Part shown: in pieces, positions 54,279 through 64,000 of the stretch
How the letters are laid out: each line of letters opens with the position of its first letter
How positions within the stretch are numbered: position 1 is the stretch's first letter
Assembly (NCBI GenBank): GCA_910576855.1
Contig: CAJTJP010000001.1
Span: forward strand, 62,001-126,000
Direction: 5' to 3'
Origin: Erysipelotrichales bacterium
GTDB taxonomy: Bacteria > Bacillota_I > Bacilli_A > Erysipelotrichales > Erysipelotrichaceae
DNA length: 64,000 bases
Notes under the pieces: model-generated
The model's database searches: none
Told to the model about the DNA's origin: nothing
What the model saw: only the letters and a program-made list of their open reading frames with translations
Position numbers and translations under genes: made by a program

Positions 54279-55304
54279 ATGAAGGCATACAGTGATGAAA
54301 AACTTGTTTTAGAGGCGCAGCAGGGAAACGAAAATGCATTTAATGAATTATATGATCGTTATCACAAGCGTTTAGAGTATGTAGCTATGAAGCTGTGCAA
54401 AAACAATGAAGATGCGAAGGATGCGGTTCAACAAACCTTTATTCAAGTTCATACTTCCTTAGCCAATTTGCGTGAAGCAGATCGCTTTTATCATTGGTGC
54501 TGTAAAATCATTCATGGAAAATGTACCGATATGTTTCGTAAAAACAAGGATGTTGCGATTGATATTGAAAACAGTGCAGTCACAAGCATGATGATTGAGG
54601 AACGTGATGAATATTTACCGCAGAATCAAATTCATTTTAAAAGCGATCGTGATGTTTTATTATCTATGATAGATCGGCTGCCGCTTCAACAGAAGCAGGT
54701 TGTTTTACTCGTATATTTTGAACAGCTGAGCATGCAGGATTGTGCATTCATTCTTAATGTACCTGAAGGAACAGTAAAGTCACGCTTATTTACAGCGAAA
54801 AAAGCCTTAAAGGAAATGATTATAAAATATAATGAAAATAATGAGGATGCGCCGTTAAACTTTAAAAGCGCAACACTGTCGGCAATTCTTTCCGCTGCAC
54901 TTATTTATGATTTTAAGCATCTGTTTCCGATTTCAGTACCTGTATTTAGGGGACATCATCATATTTCAGCAAACTCTTTAGTGAATATCGCATTAGGAGC
55001 TGCCTGCTGCATCACCATCGGCAGTGCCGTTTATGCGTTTAATTCCAATTCCGGTAATACAGAGGCTGATATCAGTAATAATGAATCTGTCATTTATCAA
55101 AATCGTATTGTGAATTCCTCTAAGGAAGCATACTTTTTATTAAGAAACTGGGCCGTAGATGAACGTCAGATGCGTAATCGCAATCTTGATGAGATTATGG
55201 AAGCTAAAAAGCTGTATGAGTATCTGCAGACAAATAATGATGAATATTATGCTGTTTTAGTAAAGGATGGCTGGACAGTTGATTTTGAAGCGTTATTAAA
55301 GTAG
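54279..55304 (+). CDS. ECF sigma factor with C-terminal transmembrane extension
   Basis: About 341 residues from the ATG at 54279; longer starts at 54219 or 54180 are possible and none has a good SD. Sigma region 2 is at about 18-87 (NELYDRYHKRLEYV, DAKDAVQQTFIQVH) and region 4 at about 127-182 (LPLQQKQVVLLVYF, LNVPEGTVKSRLFTAKKAL). Beyond a normal ECF length the chain continues: one clear membrane helix near 235-253 (LVNIALGAACCITIGSAVYAF) and a tail of about 88 residues outside. It lies directly upstream of the giant surface protein genes. Confidence 0.85.
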   Translation: MKAYSDEKLVLEAQQGNENAFNELYDRYHKRLEYVAMKLCKNNEDAKDAVQQTFIQVHTSLANLREADRFYHWCCKIIHGKCTDMFRKNKDVAIDIENSAVTSMMIEERDEYLPQNQIHFKSDRDVLLSMIDRLPLQQKQVVLLVYFEQLSMQDCAFILNVPEGTVKSRLFTAKKALKEMIIKYNENNEDAPLNFKSATLSAILSAALIYDFKHLFPISVPVFRGHHHISANSLVNIALGAACCITIGSAVYAFNSNSGNTEADISNNESVIYQNRIVNSSKEAYFLLRNWAVDERQMRNRNLDEIMEAKKLYEYLQTNNDEYYAVLVKDGWTVDFEALLK

Positions 55305-55633
55305 TATTGAAGCAGTTATTTTAATTGTTAAATTTGAGCTTTTAAGTTACGATAAAAAAATTTCAATAAATTTTATAAAAAAATGAACTTTGTATATATG
55401 GATTACGACTGGTTTGTGCAAGAGTATGGGAGTGTTGTATTTTACAGTGCTTTTTATCTCTGTATAGACTGTTGCTTTTTAGGTTAATCACAATAAAATG
55501 ATTGAATATATCATATTTGATCATGATTGATTTATACCTATTAAATAGGCTTTTAGTATTATATATGTATTTCATTCTATAATGATTATTAAAATTTTGT
55601 TTTATACAAAACTCAGTGAAAGGATTGATTGCT
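55305..55633. other. AT-rich intergenic control region before the giant surface protein
   Basis: About 330 bp with no plausible gene. It holds the perfect 13-bp palindrome CCTATTAAATAGG (55537-55549) and a TATAAT at 55578-55583, about 50 bp before the start codon, without a clear -35. These could be the operator and -10 of the surface protein gene. Confidence 0.4.
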
Positions 55634-58600
55634 ATGTGGAGAAAGATATTAATTTCGTTGATGGCATTGATGGGGACTTTTTCTGTAGGCTATGCGTTTT
55701 ACACTCATGAGATGAGTGCATCTGGTACTTCTGCCAGGAATGTAACAGGCAGAGTAAATAAAGCACCTTCCAATTTATCGGGTAGTAGAAGTAATATTGG
55801 AATGAAAAAGGGGGATCGATACTATTTAGGAAAGAATACGGTTGGTGATAATGCTCAGGTAGGGTGGCAATTAATAACTGATACCATGGCAAGCGGTATA
55901 GTAAGCGAGCCTAGTTGGTTGGCCATGACAACGAAACCCATCAAAAAAGAAGCAGCATTTAATAGTTATCCACTATATTATATCTATCCATCTTTTACCG
56001 GTTCAAAAGTTGTGACGGGAGCATCCACTTTTAATAATGCAGGATTGGCACCTTATGAAGATTCTAATTTATATGTAACCATTAATGACTTTAACCGGCA
56101 GTTTCGGAATAAAGATCTCGAACCGTTAATCGGAACTCATATTGATCAGCATTATCTACGATATCAAAACGCAATAATAGCAACGGGATCGTCAAACTTT
56201 AATTCGTTAGTTTATCATCTGACGAGAGTGAAAGAATATCTTCGGACTGTTGACTTTGGTAAAAAATCTTTTTTATGCATGTATGACTTTGTACTCTCCA
56301 GTTACTCTAGCGCTTTGTCAGGATTTCAAAGGTTTGTCACTATACCTGAGAGCGATTGGAAGTTTTACTTTGATGGCGGAATTTCAGGAGATCCTTTTAA
56401 TTACCATCTGCATAGTATTTATCAAGGTGGAACAAGGCTAAGGTCTACTTTAACTGTAGTTGGTGCAACAGGCAAAACAGAAAATCCGAGCAACAGTGTA
56501 TTGACACCATATTATGTACGTCCATCTATCTTTATTCAAAAGGATCCAGTAGTATTTGCAGTATCAATGTTAAGTACATCTTCAGGGACATCAAATCAAA
56601 TAGCGTTTGTGAATGAGCCTCATTTACCTAGTGGATATTCGAATATAGCAAGAGATGCTGTCGGAGATGAAATGAAAATCCGAAGATATGATAATACGAT
56701 GACAGTAGTATTGGATTCTGACATTATGGATTTGAACAATAATGTATTGGCAAGACAAGGAAGTCATTATCAAGCTGCAAAAGATAAAACCATTCAAATA
56801 AAAGCAAATGGCAATACAGCGGTATCGAACAGTACGATTTCTGTTATGATTTTCAATCAAAGCGGTGACTTTGTGGCGTATTCACCATTAGGAAATGCGA
56901 CAGGCAGTATGACGAATTATACGGTGGATTTAACAGGCTTGGATGTGGGAACTTATCAAATTGCGGCAGTTAATGAAGAATTTAATAACGCTGATACAAA
57001 CCCTGCCAGATCATCTTTAATCTCAGATGTAATTACGTTAGAAATAGTAGAGCCATTGTCCAATTTAAGTTTTACCCCAAGAACGAATCTAGTTTATGAC
57101 AATAATGTTAATGCGAATGATATTGTTGGTTCGATATCATCAATAAATGGGGCAGGCATAATTTCCTATTCTATTGTTGAAGATTCAGCTTATCCTAATG
57201 AGCATCAAGGTTTAGCAAGTAACGGAAGCGATGTCATTGTAAGTGGGAATTCGTTAAATGCAGGTACTTATCACTTTAAGATACAGGCACAGGATGAGAA
57301 TGGGGATCCCAATCCTGCATTAGTGATATCCGCATCTATCACTGTCGCAAAAACAAACACAACCATTGTATTTAATGACCCTAATATGACAAAAAAATCA
57401 ATCGTTGATGCAGGGGTTTCATGGAGTGAAACTGCAACTCCAACACCATCACAAGGTACAAAGATTACCTATACAAAAGTAGGTGGAGATATCAGTATGA
57501 TCAATATTGATCCCAATACCGGTGCGATCACCTATAACGGTGGTAATGCTTTCGGTAAAGTGAAAATTCGTGCAACTGTGGATGATGATCCTTCTACCGG
57601 TAATGACAATTATAATCCTTCTTTTGTAGAAAAAGAGATTGTGATCTATCGAGAAGTCGATGGTGTAGTCACTCCTGATCCTGCATCCGGTGATACGACG
57701 ATTCCAACATTCACTGCCAGTGATACCAATATTAAAACGGGTGGAACCATTGGTAAGATTCAAGGAACACTGGGAACACCGGATACGATCGGCGGTTCTA
57801 CAACGACTTATTCTTATACAATTAAACCAGATCCAACCAGTGATGGAAGTATGTTTCAAGTGAATGCAAGTACAGGTGTGATCAAAGCGAATGCCAATCT
57901 TGGTGTAGATACTTATAACTTTGTGATCATTGTTTCAGATAAGTGGGGTTCCAAAGAAATAGCGGTGATAGTGAATGTCGGAATGGCTCCTGCAGAAAAC
58001 TTGAAGTTTTATCAAAGTCCTACATCCAATACAATCATTACTACAAAATCAGCTGCTTTAACAGATACAGGCGTTACAGTATTTGCGACAGTGAAAGGCA
58101 GTACGAATACCAACCCCGTCACGTATCGTATCCAAGATGGTTCCACCAATGTCATTACGGTACATCCAAGCAGCGGGGCGATTACGATCAATGGTGTAGG
58201 AACGGTAGTGATTGTCGCGGAGAAAGCCGGGGCAAACGGACAGGCAAATGCGATAGCGGAATTGACATTCACCGTAACGGCCGGTTCCCAGCACTTCATC
58301 TATACCGATGCCAGTGGCAATGAATTGCCAAAGAGTGGGAATCGTTATGACAATTACCATGAAGTATACGCACCGGCAAAGACGTTCCAACTGTATACCA
58401 CAGGCAATCCAAGCGGCAGTATCGTAACCTATCAATTAAAGGCAGGAAGTCCAACGGATGTGATCAGCGTAGATCCCAGTGGCTTGGTAAGTGTACTCAA
58501 TGCCAGCTTAAGCAGTCAAGTCGGAAGGGTTATTGTAGAGGCCACAAGTCATGATCCGACAGGGAATTACAGTGATAAGACAATCGAATTACCGATTAAT

Positions 58601-61042
58601 ATAGAAAAGGGCACAAGAGTCATCAGCTTTAAAGAAAAACCAATCTATGTGACGAACGGAAAAGGCAAGGTAACACCTGTCACAGAGGTTGACGGAGTCG
58701 TAGATACCGATGGCGATGTACTGATCGAGGTAGATACTAACGAGGATCACACCATCGCATGGACAAATGATAATAAAACAGTCGATTATAACTACAGCGG
58801 AGAAACAGGAAAAGATATCAAGATCCATGCGACAAAGCCGATGAATCGAAATTATAAAGCTGCGGAAGCGGATGGAACGATTCATATCATGGGACCTGAT
58901 GAAAACATCTTAGCAATCACAAGTCCGGGACAAATCATCTACGGCGATCACTTTACGATAAGAAGCAGTCAATATGATGCGGACAGCACGAATGTACAAT
59001 ATACCTTCGAGGTTGATAAAACGACCTATATCTCTAGTCCAACAGTGAATGGTAACAGTGCCGAGTTTGATGCGAAACAATTCAGCGGAAGCAATAAGAC
59101 AACAATCACGGTGACAAGAACAGCGGACGGAGAAACACCGTTAAGTAAACAAGTACATGTAACGGTATTACCGAAGCCGATTGAAATCATCATCGATGAT
59201 AAAGAAAAGCTAAAGGGCGAACAGAATCCAACATTGACATATCAAGATTTCAGAAGTGAGTTAGTATCCTGGAACGGCGTGCAGGATGTAATACAGGAAA
59301 ATGATATTAAGCTAAGCACAACCGCAAAAACAGATAGTAACGCAGGAGCTTATCCAATCAAGGGAGACAGTAACACATTAAACAAGACTTATCCAAATTA
59401 CAGCTTTACTTTTAAAGAGGGAACCTTAAAAATAACTGAGGAAAACATTGAGGATGATTGGTATCACTTAGAATTAGATGACGGAAACAACACTGCCTAT
59501 ACAGGTGATTGGACAAATCAAAACGTCAATATTATCAGCGATCATAATGAGTATATCAATTTATCATTAGATGAAAGTACATGGAATCCGAATCAAGTCA
59601 CAGTGACAAAAGAAGGAGAGACGAACCAAAGCTTTTGGATGAAAAAGGACAGCGGCGCAATCACGAAAGAGAAGCAGGAAGTCATCAAGATAGACAAAAC
59701 AGCACCGAAGGTAAAAAATATTAAAGCCAAAGATACAAACAATAAGCTTCAAGACATCATCAATAAGCTAAGTGGCGGAATCTTCTTTAAGCCGGGAACG
59801 TCGTTTGAGATAACGACGGATGATACAAAGGATGATTTAAAGGTAAGCGGCACAAAGGAAATATCATATAAGGTATACAAAACAGAGAAACAATCAAGAG
59901 CCAGAGATGAGTTAATAAAGGAAGGTAATTTAGCAGTTACAAATGAAAAGGCAAGCATCACAATCAGTGAAACAACGGGAACTTATAAAGTATGCGTGAT
60001 ACCGAGTGATCATGCAGGAAATACAAATACGGAAAGCTGTCATGAGGTAGAGCTAAAGAAAATCGATGTTGATGTAGATGGTGACGGTAAGCCTGACTTT
60101 AATGATCCTGACGGTGACGGCTGTCCTGATTTAAACATCAAATGGAAGGATCCAGATGATGAAACCAAATGGATCGTAATCAACGGTGATCGCGATTACG
60201 ATGGCTTACCTGACTTAAATATTGACAGTGACGGAGACGGCAAGCCTGATTTGAATGTTGATACAGATAACGATGGGAAACCTGACCTTAATCTTGTCAT
60301 ATTAAAGAAAAGTGATTGGAAGCCGACAAAGTGTGTCAAGGCAGACCCTGACAACGGAATCCTTGAGGAATACTGTACAGGTACAAGCGTTAAGGCAGTA
60401 ATTAATGTTGATACGGATAACGATGGAATCCCTAATATCAACATTGACAGTGACGGTGATTTGAAGGCTGATATCAATATCTCAAAGGACGGTATAAATC
60501 CAAATATTAATATTGTAGAGCTTACTAATTGGATACCTGATAAAAACTACACATATCAAAAATTTAGTTACGATACAATGAAGGATATCAAGCCGTTACT
60601 TAACATTGATTCAGACAAAGACGGGAGACCGGATATCAACATTGATTTAGACGGTGATGGTAATCCCGATATCAACATCGATGTGGATGGAGATGGAATC
60701 CCTGATATCGATATAGACAGCGACGGTGATGGAAAGCCTGATGTAAATGTAGATACGGATGGTGACGGTAAGCCTAACGAAAATATTCATAAAATCACAG
60801 AATGGAAACCAAATAAAAATGTCGATGGAGATTTACCATACGATACAATGGATTTCAGTGAACCAACGAAACCGACTGAGCCCAATCCTTCAGTAAAGGG
60901 ACAATATAATCCTGCGACAAGCATGGGCGGAGCTAATACTGGAGATAATACGAATTTAATGTTATACATCAGTTTAACTATGCTTATGATCGGTTTAATA
61001 AACTATCTGATATATAAATATAAGAAAGATACATTTCAATAA
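55634..61042 (+). CDS. Giant modular surface protein 1
   Basis: 1802 residues from the ATG at 55634 (AAAGGA upstream). A signal peptide at about 1-25 is followed by a large N-terminal domain (to about 370) and several cadherin/Ig-like repeats of about 90-100 residues (FKIQAQDENGDPNPAL, VIIVSDKWGSKEIAVIVNVG). MBG/YDG-like modules come next (about 1050-1280, e.g. KGEQNPTLTYQDF). From about 1476 to 1720 there are Asp-rich DxDxDGxPD(L/I)NxD repeats like calcium-binding thrombospondin type 3 repeats. It ends with GGANTGD, a membrane helix and a basic tail. Probably a wall-anchored adhesin. Confidence 0.85.
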   Translation: MWRKILISLMALMGTFSVGYAFYTHEMSASGTSARNVTGRVNKAPSNLSGSRSNIGMKKGDRYYLGKNTVGDNAQVGWQLITDTMASGIVSEPSWLAMTTKPIKKEAAFNSYPLYYIYPSFTGSKVVTGASTFNNAGLAPYEDSNLYVTINDFNRQFRNKDLEPLIGTHIDQHYLRYQNAIIATGSSNFNSLVYHLTRVKEYLRTVDFGKKSFLCMYDFVLSSYSSALSGFQRFVTIPESDWKFYFDGGISGDPFNYHLHSIYQGGTRLRSTLTVVGATGKTENPSNSVLTPYYVRPSIFIQKDPVVFAVSMLSTSSGTSNQIAFVNEPHLPSGYSNIARDAVGDEMKIRRYDNTMTVVLDSDIMDLNNNVLARQGSHYQAAKDKTIQIKANGNTAVSNSTISVMIFNQSGDFVAYSPLGNATGSMTNYTVDLTGLDVGTYQIAAVNEEFNNADTNPARSSLISDVITLEIVEPLSNLSFTPRTNLVYDNNVNANDIVGSISSINGAGIISYSIVEDSAYPNEHQGLASNGSDVIVSGNSLNAGTYHFKIQAQDENGDPNPALVISASITVAKTNTTIVFNDPNMTKKSIVDAGVSWSETATPTPSQGTKITYTKVGGDISMINIDPNTGAITYNGGNAFGKVKIRATVDDDPSTGNDNYNPSFVEKEIVIYREVDGVVTPDPASGDTTIPTFTASDTNIKTGGTIGKIQGTLGTPDTIGGSTTTYSYTIKPDPTSDGSMFQVNASTGVIKANANLGVDTYNFVIIVSDKWGSKEIAVIVNVGMAPAENLKFYQSPTSNTIITTKSAALTDTGVTVFATVKGSTNTNPVTYRIQDGSTNVITVHPSSGAITINGVGTVVIVAEKAGANGQANAIAELTFTVTAGSQHFIYTDASGNELPKSGNRYDNYHEVYAPAKTFQLYTTGNPSGSIVTYQLKAGSPTDVISVDPSGLVSVLNASLSSQVGRVIVEATSHDPTGNYSDKTIELPINIEKGTRVISFKEKPIYVTNGKGKVTPVTEVDGVVDTDGDVLIEVDTNEDHTIAWTNDNKTVDYNYSGETGKDIKIHATKPMNRNYKAAEADGTIHIMGPDENILAITSPGQIIYGDHFTIRSSQYDADSTNVQYTFEVDKTTYISSPTVNGNSAEFDAKQFSGSNKTTITVTRTADGETPLSKQVHVTVLPKPIEIIIDDKEKLKGEQNPTLTYQDFRSELVSWNGVQDVIQENDIKLSTTAKTDSNAGAYPIKGDSNTLNKTYPNYSFTFKEGTLKITEENIEDDWYHLELDDGNNTAYTGDWTNQNVNIISDHNEYINLSLDESTWNPNQVTVTKEGETNQSFWMKKDSGAITKEKQEVIKIDKTAPKVKNIKAKDTNNKLQDIINKLSGGIFFKPGTSFEITTDDTKDDLKVSGTKEISYKVYKTEKQSRARDELIKEGNLAVTNEKASITISETTGTYKVCVIPSDHAGNTNTESCHEVELKKIDVDVDGDGKPDFNDPDGDGCPDLNIKWKDPDDETKWIVINGDRDYDGLPDLNIDSDGDGKPDLNVDTDNDGKPDLNLVILKKSDWKPTKCVKADPDNGILEEYCTGTSVKAVINVDTDNDGIPNINIDSDGDLKADINISKDGINPNINIVELTNWIPDKNYTYQKFSYDTMKDIKPLLNIDSDKDGRPDINIDLDGDGNPDINIDVDGDGIPDIDIDSDGDGKPDVNVDTDGDGKPNENIHKITEWKPNKNVDGDLPYDTMDFSEPTKPTEPNPSVKGQYNPATSMGGANTGDNTNLMLYISLTMLMIGLINYLIYKYKKDTFQ
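60064..60790 (+). repeat. Asp-rich DxDGxPDxN coding repeats
   Basis: Many imperfect 24- to 36-bp units encode DGDGKPDLNxD-type motifs. The pattern resembles calcium-binding type 3 repeats, interrupted by short spacers with WKPxK/WIPDK words. Confidence 0.85.
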
Positions 61043-61046
61043 ATAA

Positions 61047-61168
61047 AAGTCTAGTTAGGTAGACTTAAAGAGAGATAGGAAAAAGTTATTGAAATATATG
61101 TTTCTGAATAGAAAAACAGGCATTTTCGATTAAAAAACACCTGTTCAGAATCGTCTACATTTGTAGAC
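61047..61168 (+). promoter_or_regulatory. Inverted repeats in the gap between the surface protein genes
   Basis: AAGTCTA/TAGACTT (61047-61066), an AACAGG/CCTGTT pair (about 61117-61146) and the perfect palindrome GTCTACATTTGTAGAC (61153-61168). None has a proper T tract, so they may be operators or leader hairpins controlling the second gene. Confidence 0.45.
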
Positions 61169-61189
61169 AAAAGAGAAAGGATGATGGTT

Positions 61190-64000
61190 ATGAGAAAGAA
61201 AATATTGATTATGTTATTTACATTAATCGGAACTTTTTCATTTGTGTATGGCTTTTACAGTCATAATATCAGTGCATCACTAGGTGTCCAAATATTAGAT
61301 ACAAGAGACACCAATACGCAAGGCAGTAAATTTATATTTGGGTCTTATAACGGAAAGGATGTCGAATTTGAACTTTTGAAAGGAGGAGTAAACGGAGGGG
61401 CATTGGCAATGTCTTATGGGAGCGTCCGTCGAACAACCCTTTGTAAAGGAGCGTGTATTGGAACAACGATTAACTATACAGATACAACATTATTTGAGAC
61501 AGAGAATGCGGTAAATAATTCTTTAAATGCTGCTGCGAATATAGTGACTCTAGGCAATGTATTTATACCCTCTGCGACAGAAATATTTACCGGGGGTATT
61601 GTTGGTGCAGGCTTTGGTGGGACTCTTGGGTTAAATGCAGGTTATTTGAATGCTCCATCATTAAAAGTATATACATGTGATGACTCTAACCAACATGTTT
61701 GTGATACGGGATTGCCTTGTGAGGTAATGTGTACATGGGATAATGTATGGGTCAAGCAGTCTAGCTATACGATTCCAAGTACTATAGGTGGTATTTATGC
61801 GCCTGTATATTCAACGGTACATCCTAGTCTGGTTTCATGGAAGTATTGGGATATCCTAGGTGGTAAAACAACTTACTTTTCCTATGCAATACGTCCAGCA
61901 GTTATTTTGGATACATCAAAGATTGCTTTTGCATTAGAAATAGATTTACCAGATCATATTCTGCATACTATTGATAGAAATGATAAAAGTGCAACATTAA
62001 AGCTTCGTATAATCGATCACGCCATTTCTGCACCGATCATAGCGTCAAAAACTGGAAACTATGCAAAAGGAGACACGATTAAAATTGATTATACAAATGC
62101 AATTCCTGGTCAGCATATCTCGGCATTACTCTTTGATAGGAGTGGAAATATTGCATTCTATCAGAATTTTGATGTGAGTACAGCCACGGGACAAATAGAA
62201 ATAGATACGAGCGGTTTTAATGTCGGAGATAATTTTGTGATCAAATTGGTCAATGAATTTGAAACAGGAGATAATCAGCCGAATGCAGTATCAGATTTTA
62301 GTAACAACGTATACGATGTGACCATCGTAGAACCGCATAAGCTTACTTATACCAAAACACCGCAAAGCGGAGCTTCTGCAGGAATTGATTATGAATTCGG
62401 TAAGAATGTGAATGCCGGTCAGGCAGTAGGTAAGGTTACGGCGAGTCCAACCGGTGTAACTCCGCTGACATATAGTGTAGAAACTAACGGTGATAATACT
62501 TATCAAAATTTTGAAATTGATGGTTTAGATTCTAATAATGCTTCAAGCAATACACCGCTGAATGTGAAAATCAAAAGCGGAGCGCCTGATTTAGTAAATG
62601 GCGGGTTGAAGGCAGGGAATTATAAATTTTGTATCACTGCAGTAGATGCGAATGGTTATCCTGTCGATACAAGCGGTAATCCGACCGAAAAGGTTTGTAC
62701 CTCATTTACGGTAGAAAAGACAAATCCGACGATTGCTTTTGATGATCCGAGTACTACTAAGAAATCAATCGCAGATGCTGCTACTGCTTGGAATGAAACA
62801 GCGACTGCGACTCCAAGTACGGGGACTAAGATAACCTATAGTATTACGGGTGGTGATGTATCACTGATTTCAATTAATCCTGATACAGGAGCGATTACTT
62901 ATACAGGAAGCAATGCGTTTGGTAAGGTAAAGATAAGGGCAACGGTTGATGATGATCCGACAACGGGAAATGATAATTATAATTCTGCCTTTGTTGAAAA
63001 AGAAATCGTGATCTATCGAGAGGTAGACGGAAGTGTGACACCGCATGCCAATTCATCAGATACAACGATTCCTACCTTTACAGCTTCTGATTCCAATGTC
63101 AGAACAGGGGGTATCATCGGTACGATTCACGGAACACTTGGTACACCCGATACGATAGGCGGAAGTACAACGACTTATCATTATGGTTTAAAACCGGGAG
63201 TAGGAAATGCGAGCTTCTTTAGTGTTGATCCAAATACCGGTGTCATCAAGACAACAGCGAATTTAGGAGTAAACAGCTATCATATCACAGTAACAGTAAG
63301 TGATAACTGGAGCACAAAGGAAATCCCGGTGACAATCAATGTAGGAGTAGCTGCGGCAGAGAATCTGAAGTTTTATGAGAACAGTACATCAAATACAGTG
63401 ATAACCTCAAAGAGTGCGTGTTTGACAGACACAGGAGTGACGGTCTACGCAACAGTCAAAGGAAGCAGTAATACCAATCCTGTGAAATACAGTATTCAAG
63501 ACGGCTCAACGAATGTGATTGAGGTAAATCCAACAAGCGGAGCGATCACGATTCACGGAGTAGGAACAGTCAAGATCGTCGCAGAGAAACAAGGAGCCGC
63601 AGGACAGGCAGATGCGATATCATATTTGACCTTCACAGTCACAGCGGGAACACAAGAATTCATTTATACAGACAGCGCAGGAAATGAGCTTCCTAAAACA
63701 AGCAACAAGTATAATGCGATCAGTGAAGTATACGCACCAAATAAAACGATTCAATTATATACGGCAGGGAATCCGACAGGCAGTACAGTAACATACCGTT
63801 TAAAGGCAGGAAGTCCGACTGATGTGATATCGGTAGACAGTACAACAGGAGAAGTAACGGTATTAAATGCGAGTATATCACCGAGTCAAATAGATAAGGT
63901 AATCGTAGAGGCAACGAGTCATGATCCTACAGGAAACTACAGTGATAAAACGATAGAGATAGCGATCAATATCACAAAGGCAAATCAAACGATATCGTTT
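61190..64000 (+). CDS. Giant modular surface protein 2 (3' end outside window)
   Basis: Open from the ATG at 61190 (GAAAGG upstream) to the window end, at least 937 residues. The signal peptide RKKILIMLFTLIGTFSFVYGF resembles that of the preceding giant protein. The N-terminal domain differs in length. From about residue 385 the cadherin/Ig-like modules are close relatives of the first protein (KKSIADAATAWNETATATP, NAFGKVKIRATVDDDP, VEKEIVIYREVDG). The pair arose by duplication; the C-terminal anchor is not visible here. Confidence 0.85.
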   Translation, partial: MRKKILIMLFTLIGTFSFVYGFYSHNISASLGVQILDTRDTNTQGSKFIFGSYNGKDVEFELLKGGVNGGALAMSYGSVRRTTLCKGACIGTTINYTDTTLFETENAVNNSLNAAANIVTLGNVFIPSATEIFTGGIVGAGFGGTLGLNAGYLNAPSLKVYTCDDSNQHVCDTGLPCEVMCTWDNVWVKQSSYTIPSTIGGIYAPVYSTVHPSLVSWKYWDILGGKTTYFSYAIRPAVILDTSKIAFALEIDLPDHILHTIDRNDKSATLKLRIIDHAISAPIIASKTGNYAKGDTIKIDYTNAIPGQHISALLFDRSGNIAFYQNFDVSTATGQIEIDTSGFNVGDNFVIKLVNEFETGDNQPNAVSDFSNNVYDVTIVEPHKLTYTKTPQSGASAGIDYEFGKNVNAGQAVGKVTASPTGVTPLTYSVETNGDNTYQNFEIDGLDSNNASSNTPLNVKIKSGAPDLVNGGLKAGNYKFCITAVDANGYPVDTSGNPTEKVCTSFTVEKTNPTIAFDDPSTTKKSIADAATAWNETATATPSTGTKITYSITGGDVSLISINPDTGAITYTGSNAFGKVKIRATVDDDPTTGNDNYNSAFVEKEIVIYREVDGSVTPHANSSDTTIPTFTASDSNVRTGGIIGTIHGTLGTPDTIGGSTTTYHYGLKPGVGNASFFSVDPNTGVIKTTANLGVNSYHITVTVSDNWSTKEIPVTINVGVAAAENLKFYENSTSNTVITSKSACLTDTGVTVYATVKGSSNTNPVKYSIQDGSTNVIEVNPTSGAITIHGVGTVKIVAEKQGAAGQADAISYLTFTVTAGTQEFIYTDSAGNELPKTSNKYNAISEVYAPNKTIQLYTAGNPTGSTVTYRLKAGSPTDVISVDSTTGEVTVLNASISPSQIDKVIVEATSHDPTGNYSDKTIEIAINITKANQTISF

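Noticed and set aside
60064-60790. Dense repeats as possible non-coding satellite or CRISPR
   Set aside because: All units are in frame and encode DxDGxPD motifs within one long gene.

Overview
The window is 64 kb of a low-GC Gram-positive chromosome. The evidence is strong AGGAGG ribosome binding sites, a secG-rnr-smpB-ssrA block, an FMN riboswitch in front of an ECF-type riboflavin transporter gene, a CBS/DRTGG-type inorganic pyrophosphatase, wall-anchored surface proteins and a Tn916/Tn1549-type integrase. The general flavour (divergent GroEL/Clp paralogues, many AT-rich surface proteins, low GC) fits an Erysipelotrichia-like gut Bacillota. That placement is inference, not a database result. 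No rRNA, tRNA or CRISPR array was seen; the only stable RNA gene is tmRNA.

Layout. 1-1.9 kb: end of a cell-surface polymer cluster (cytidylyltransferase, nucleotide-sugar epimerase). 2-9 kb: accessory genes (CAT-like acetyltransferase, C45-type hydrolase, DUF3781, SPL-type radical SAM + GyrI-like + WYL regulator, a hydrolase, Fic). 8.9-13.6 kb, minus strand: ssrA, smpB, a CapA-like lipoprotein, rnr, secG. 13.6-19.1 kb: a decayed integrative element bounded by a 16-bp direct repeat. It keeps a frameshifted replication gene, a truncated pcfB, a low-GC PadR/AbrB-like module, a KTR zinc protein, a truncated xis and an apparently complete integrase. 19.2-20.5 kb: FMN riboswitch, ribU and a flavin-binding split-barrel protein.

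20.7-38.3 kb is almost all plus strand: a PHP phosphatase, an M28-like membrane pseudoenzyme, cardiolipin synthase, a GroEL paralogue, a patatin, a Clp/Hsp100 paralogue with a dead second ATPase module, mgtE, DUF1287, an SDR and deoD. The GroEL-patatin-Clp part is interrupted by a TetR/MMPL exporter insert flanked by diverged partial copies of groEL-like and patatin sequence. 38.3-52.6 kb: lipoprotein, redoxin-like, panE-like, degenerate GGDEF, a large surface protein, malQ, DUF368, ldh, htrA and Mn-dependent pyrophosphatase. 52.7-54.1 kb: an Rpn-type nuclease with an apparent gene-within-gene for its C-terminal part, plus a second free-standing copy of that part. 54.2-64 kb: an ECF sigma factor with a membrane-spanning C-terminal extension, then two very large paralogous surface proteins, the second running off the window.

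The most interesting candidates are the Rpn nuclease with internal and free-standing putative antitoxin copies, the GroEL-like/patatin/inactive-Clp cassette, and the membrane-tethered sigma factor upstream of the giant surface proteins.
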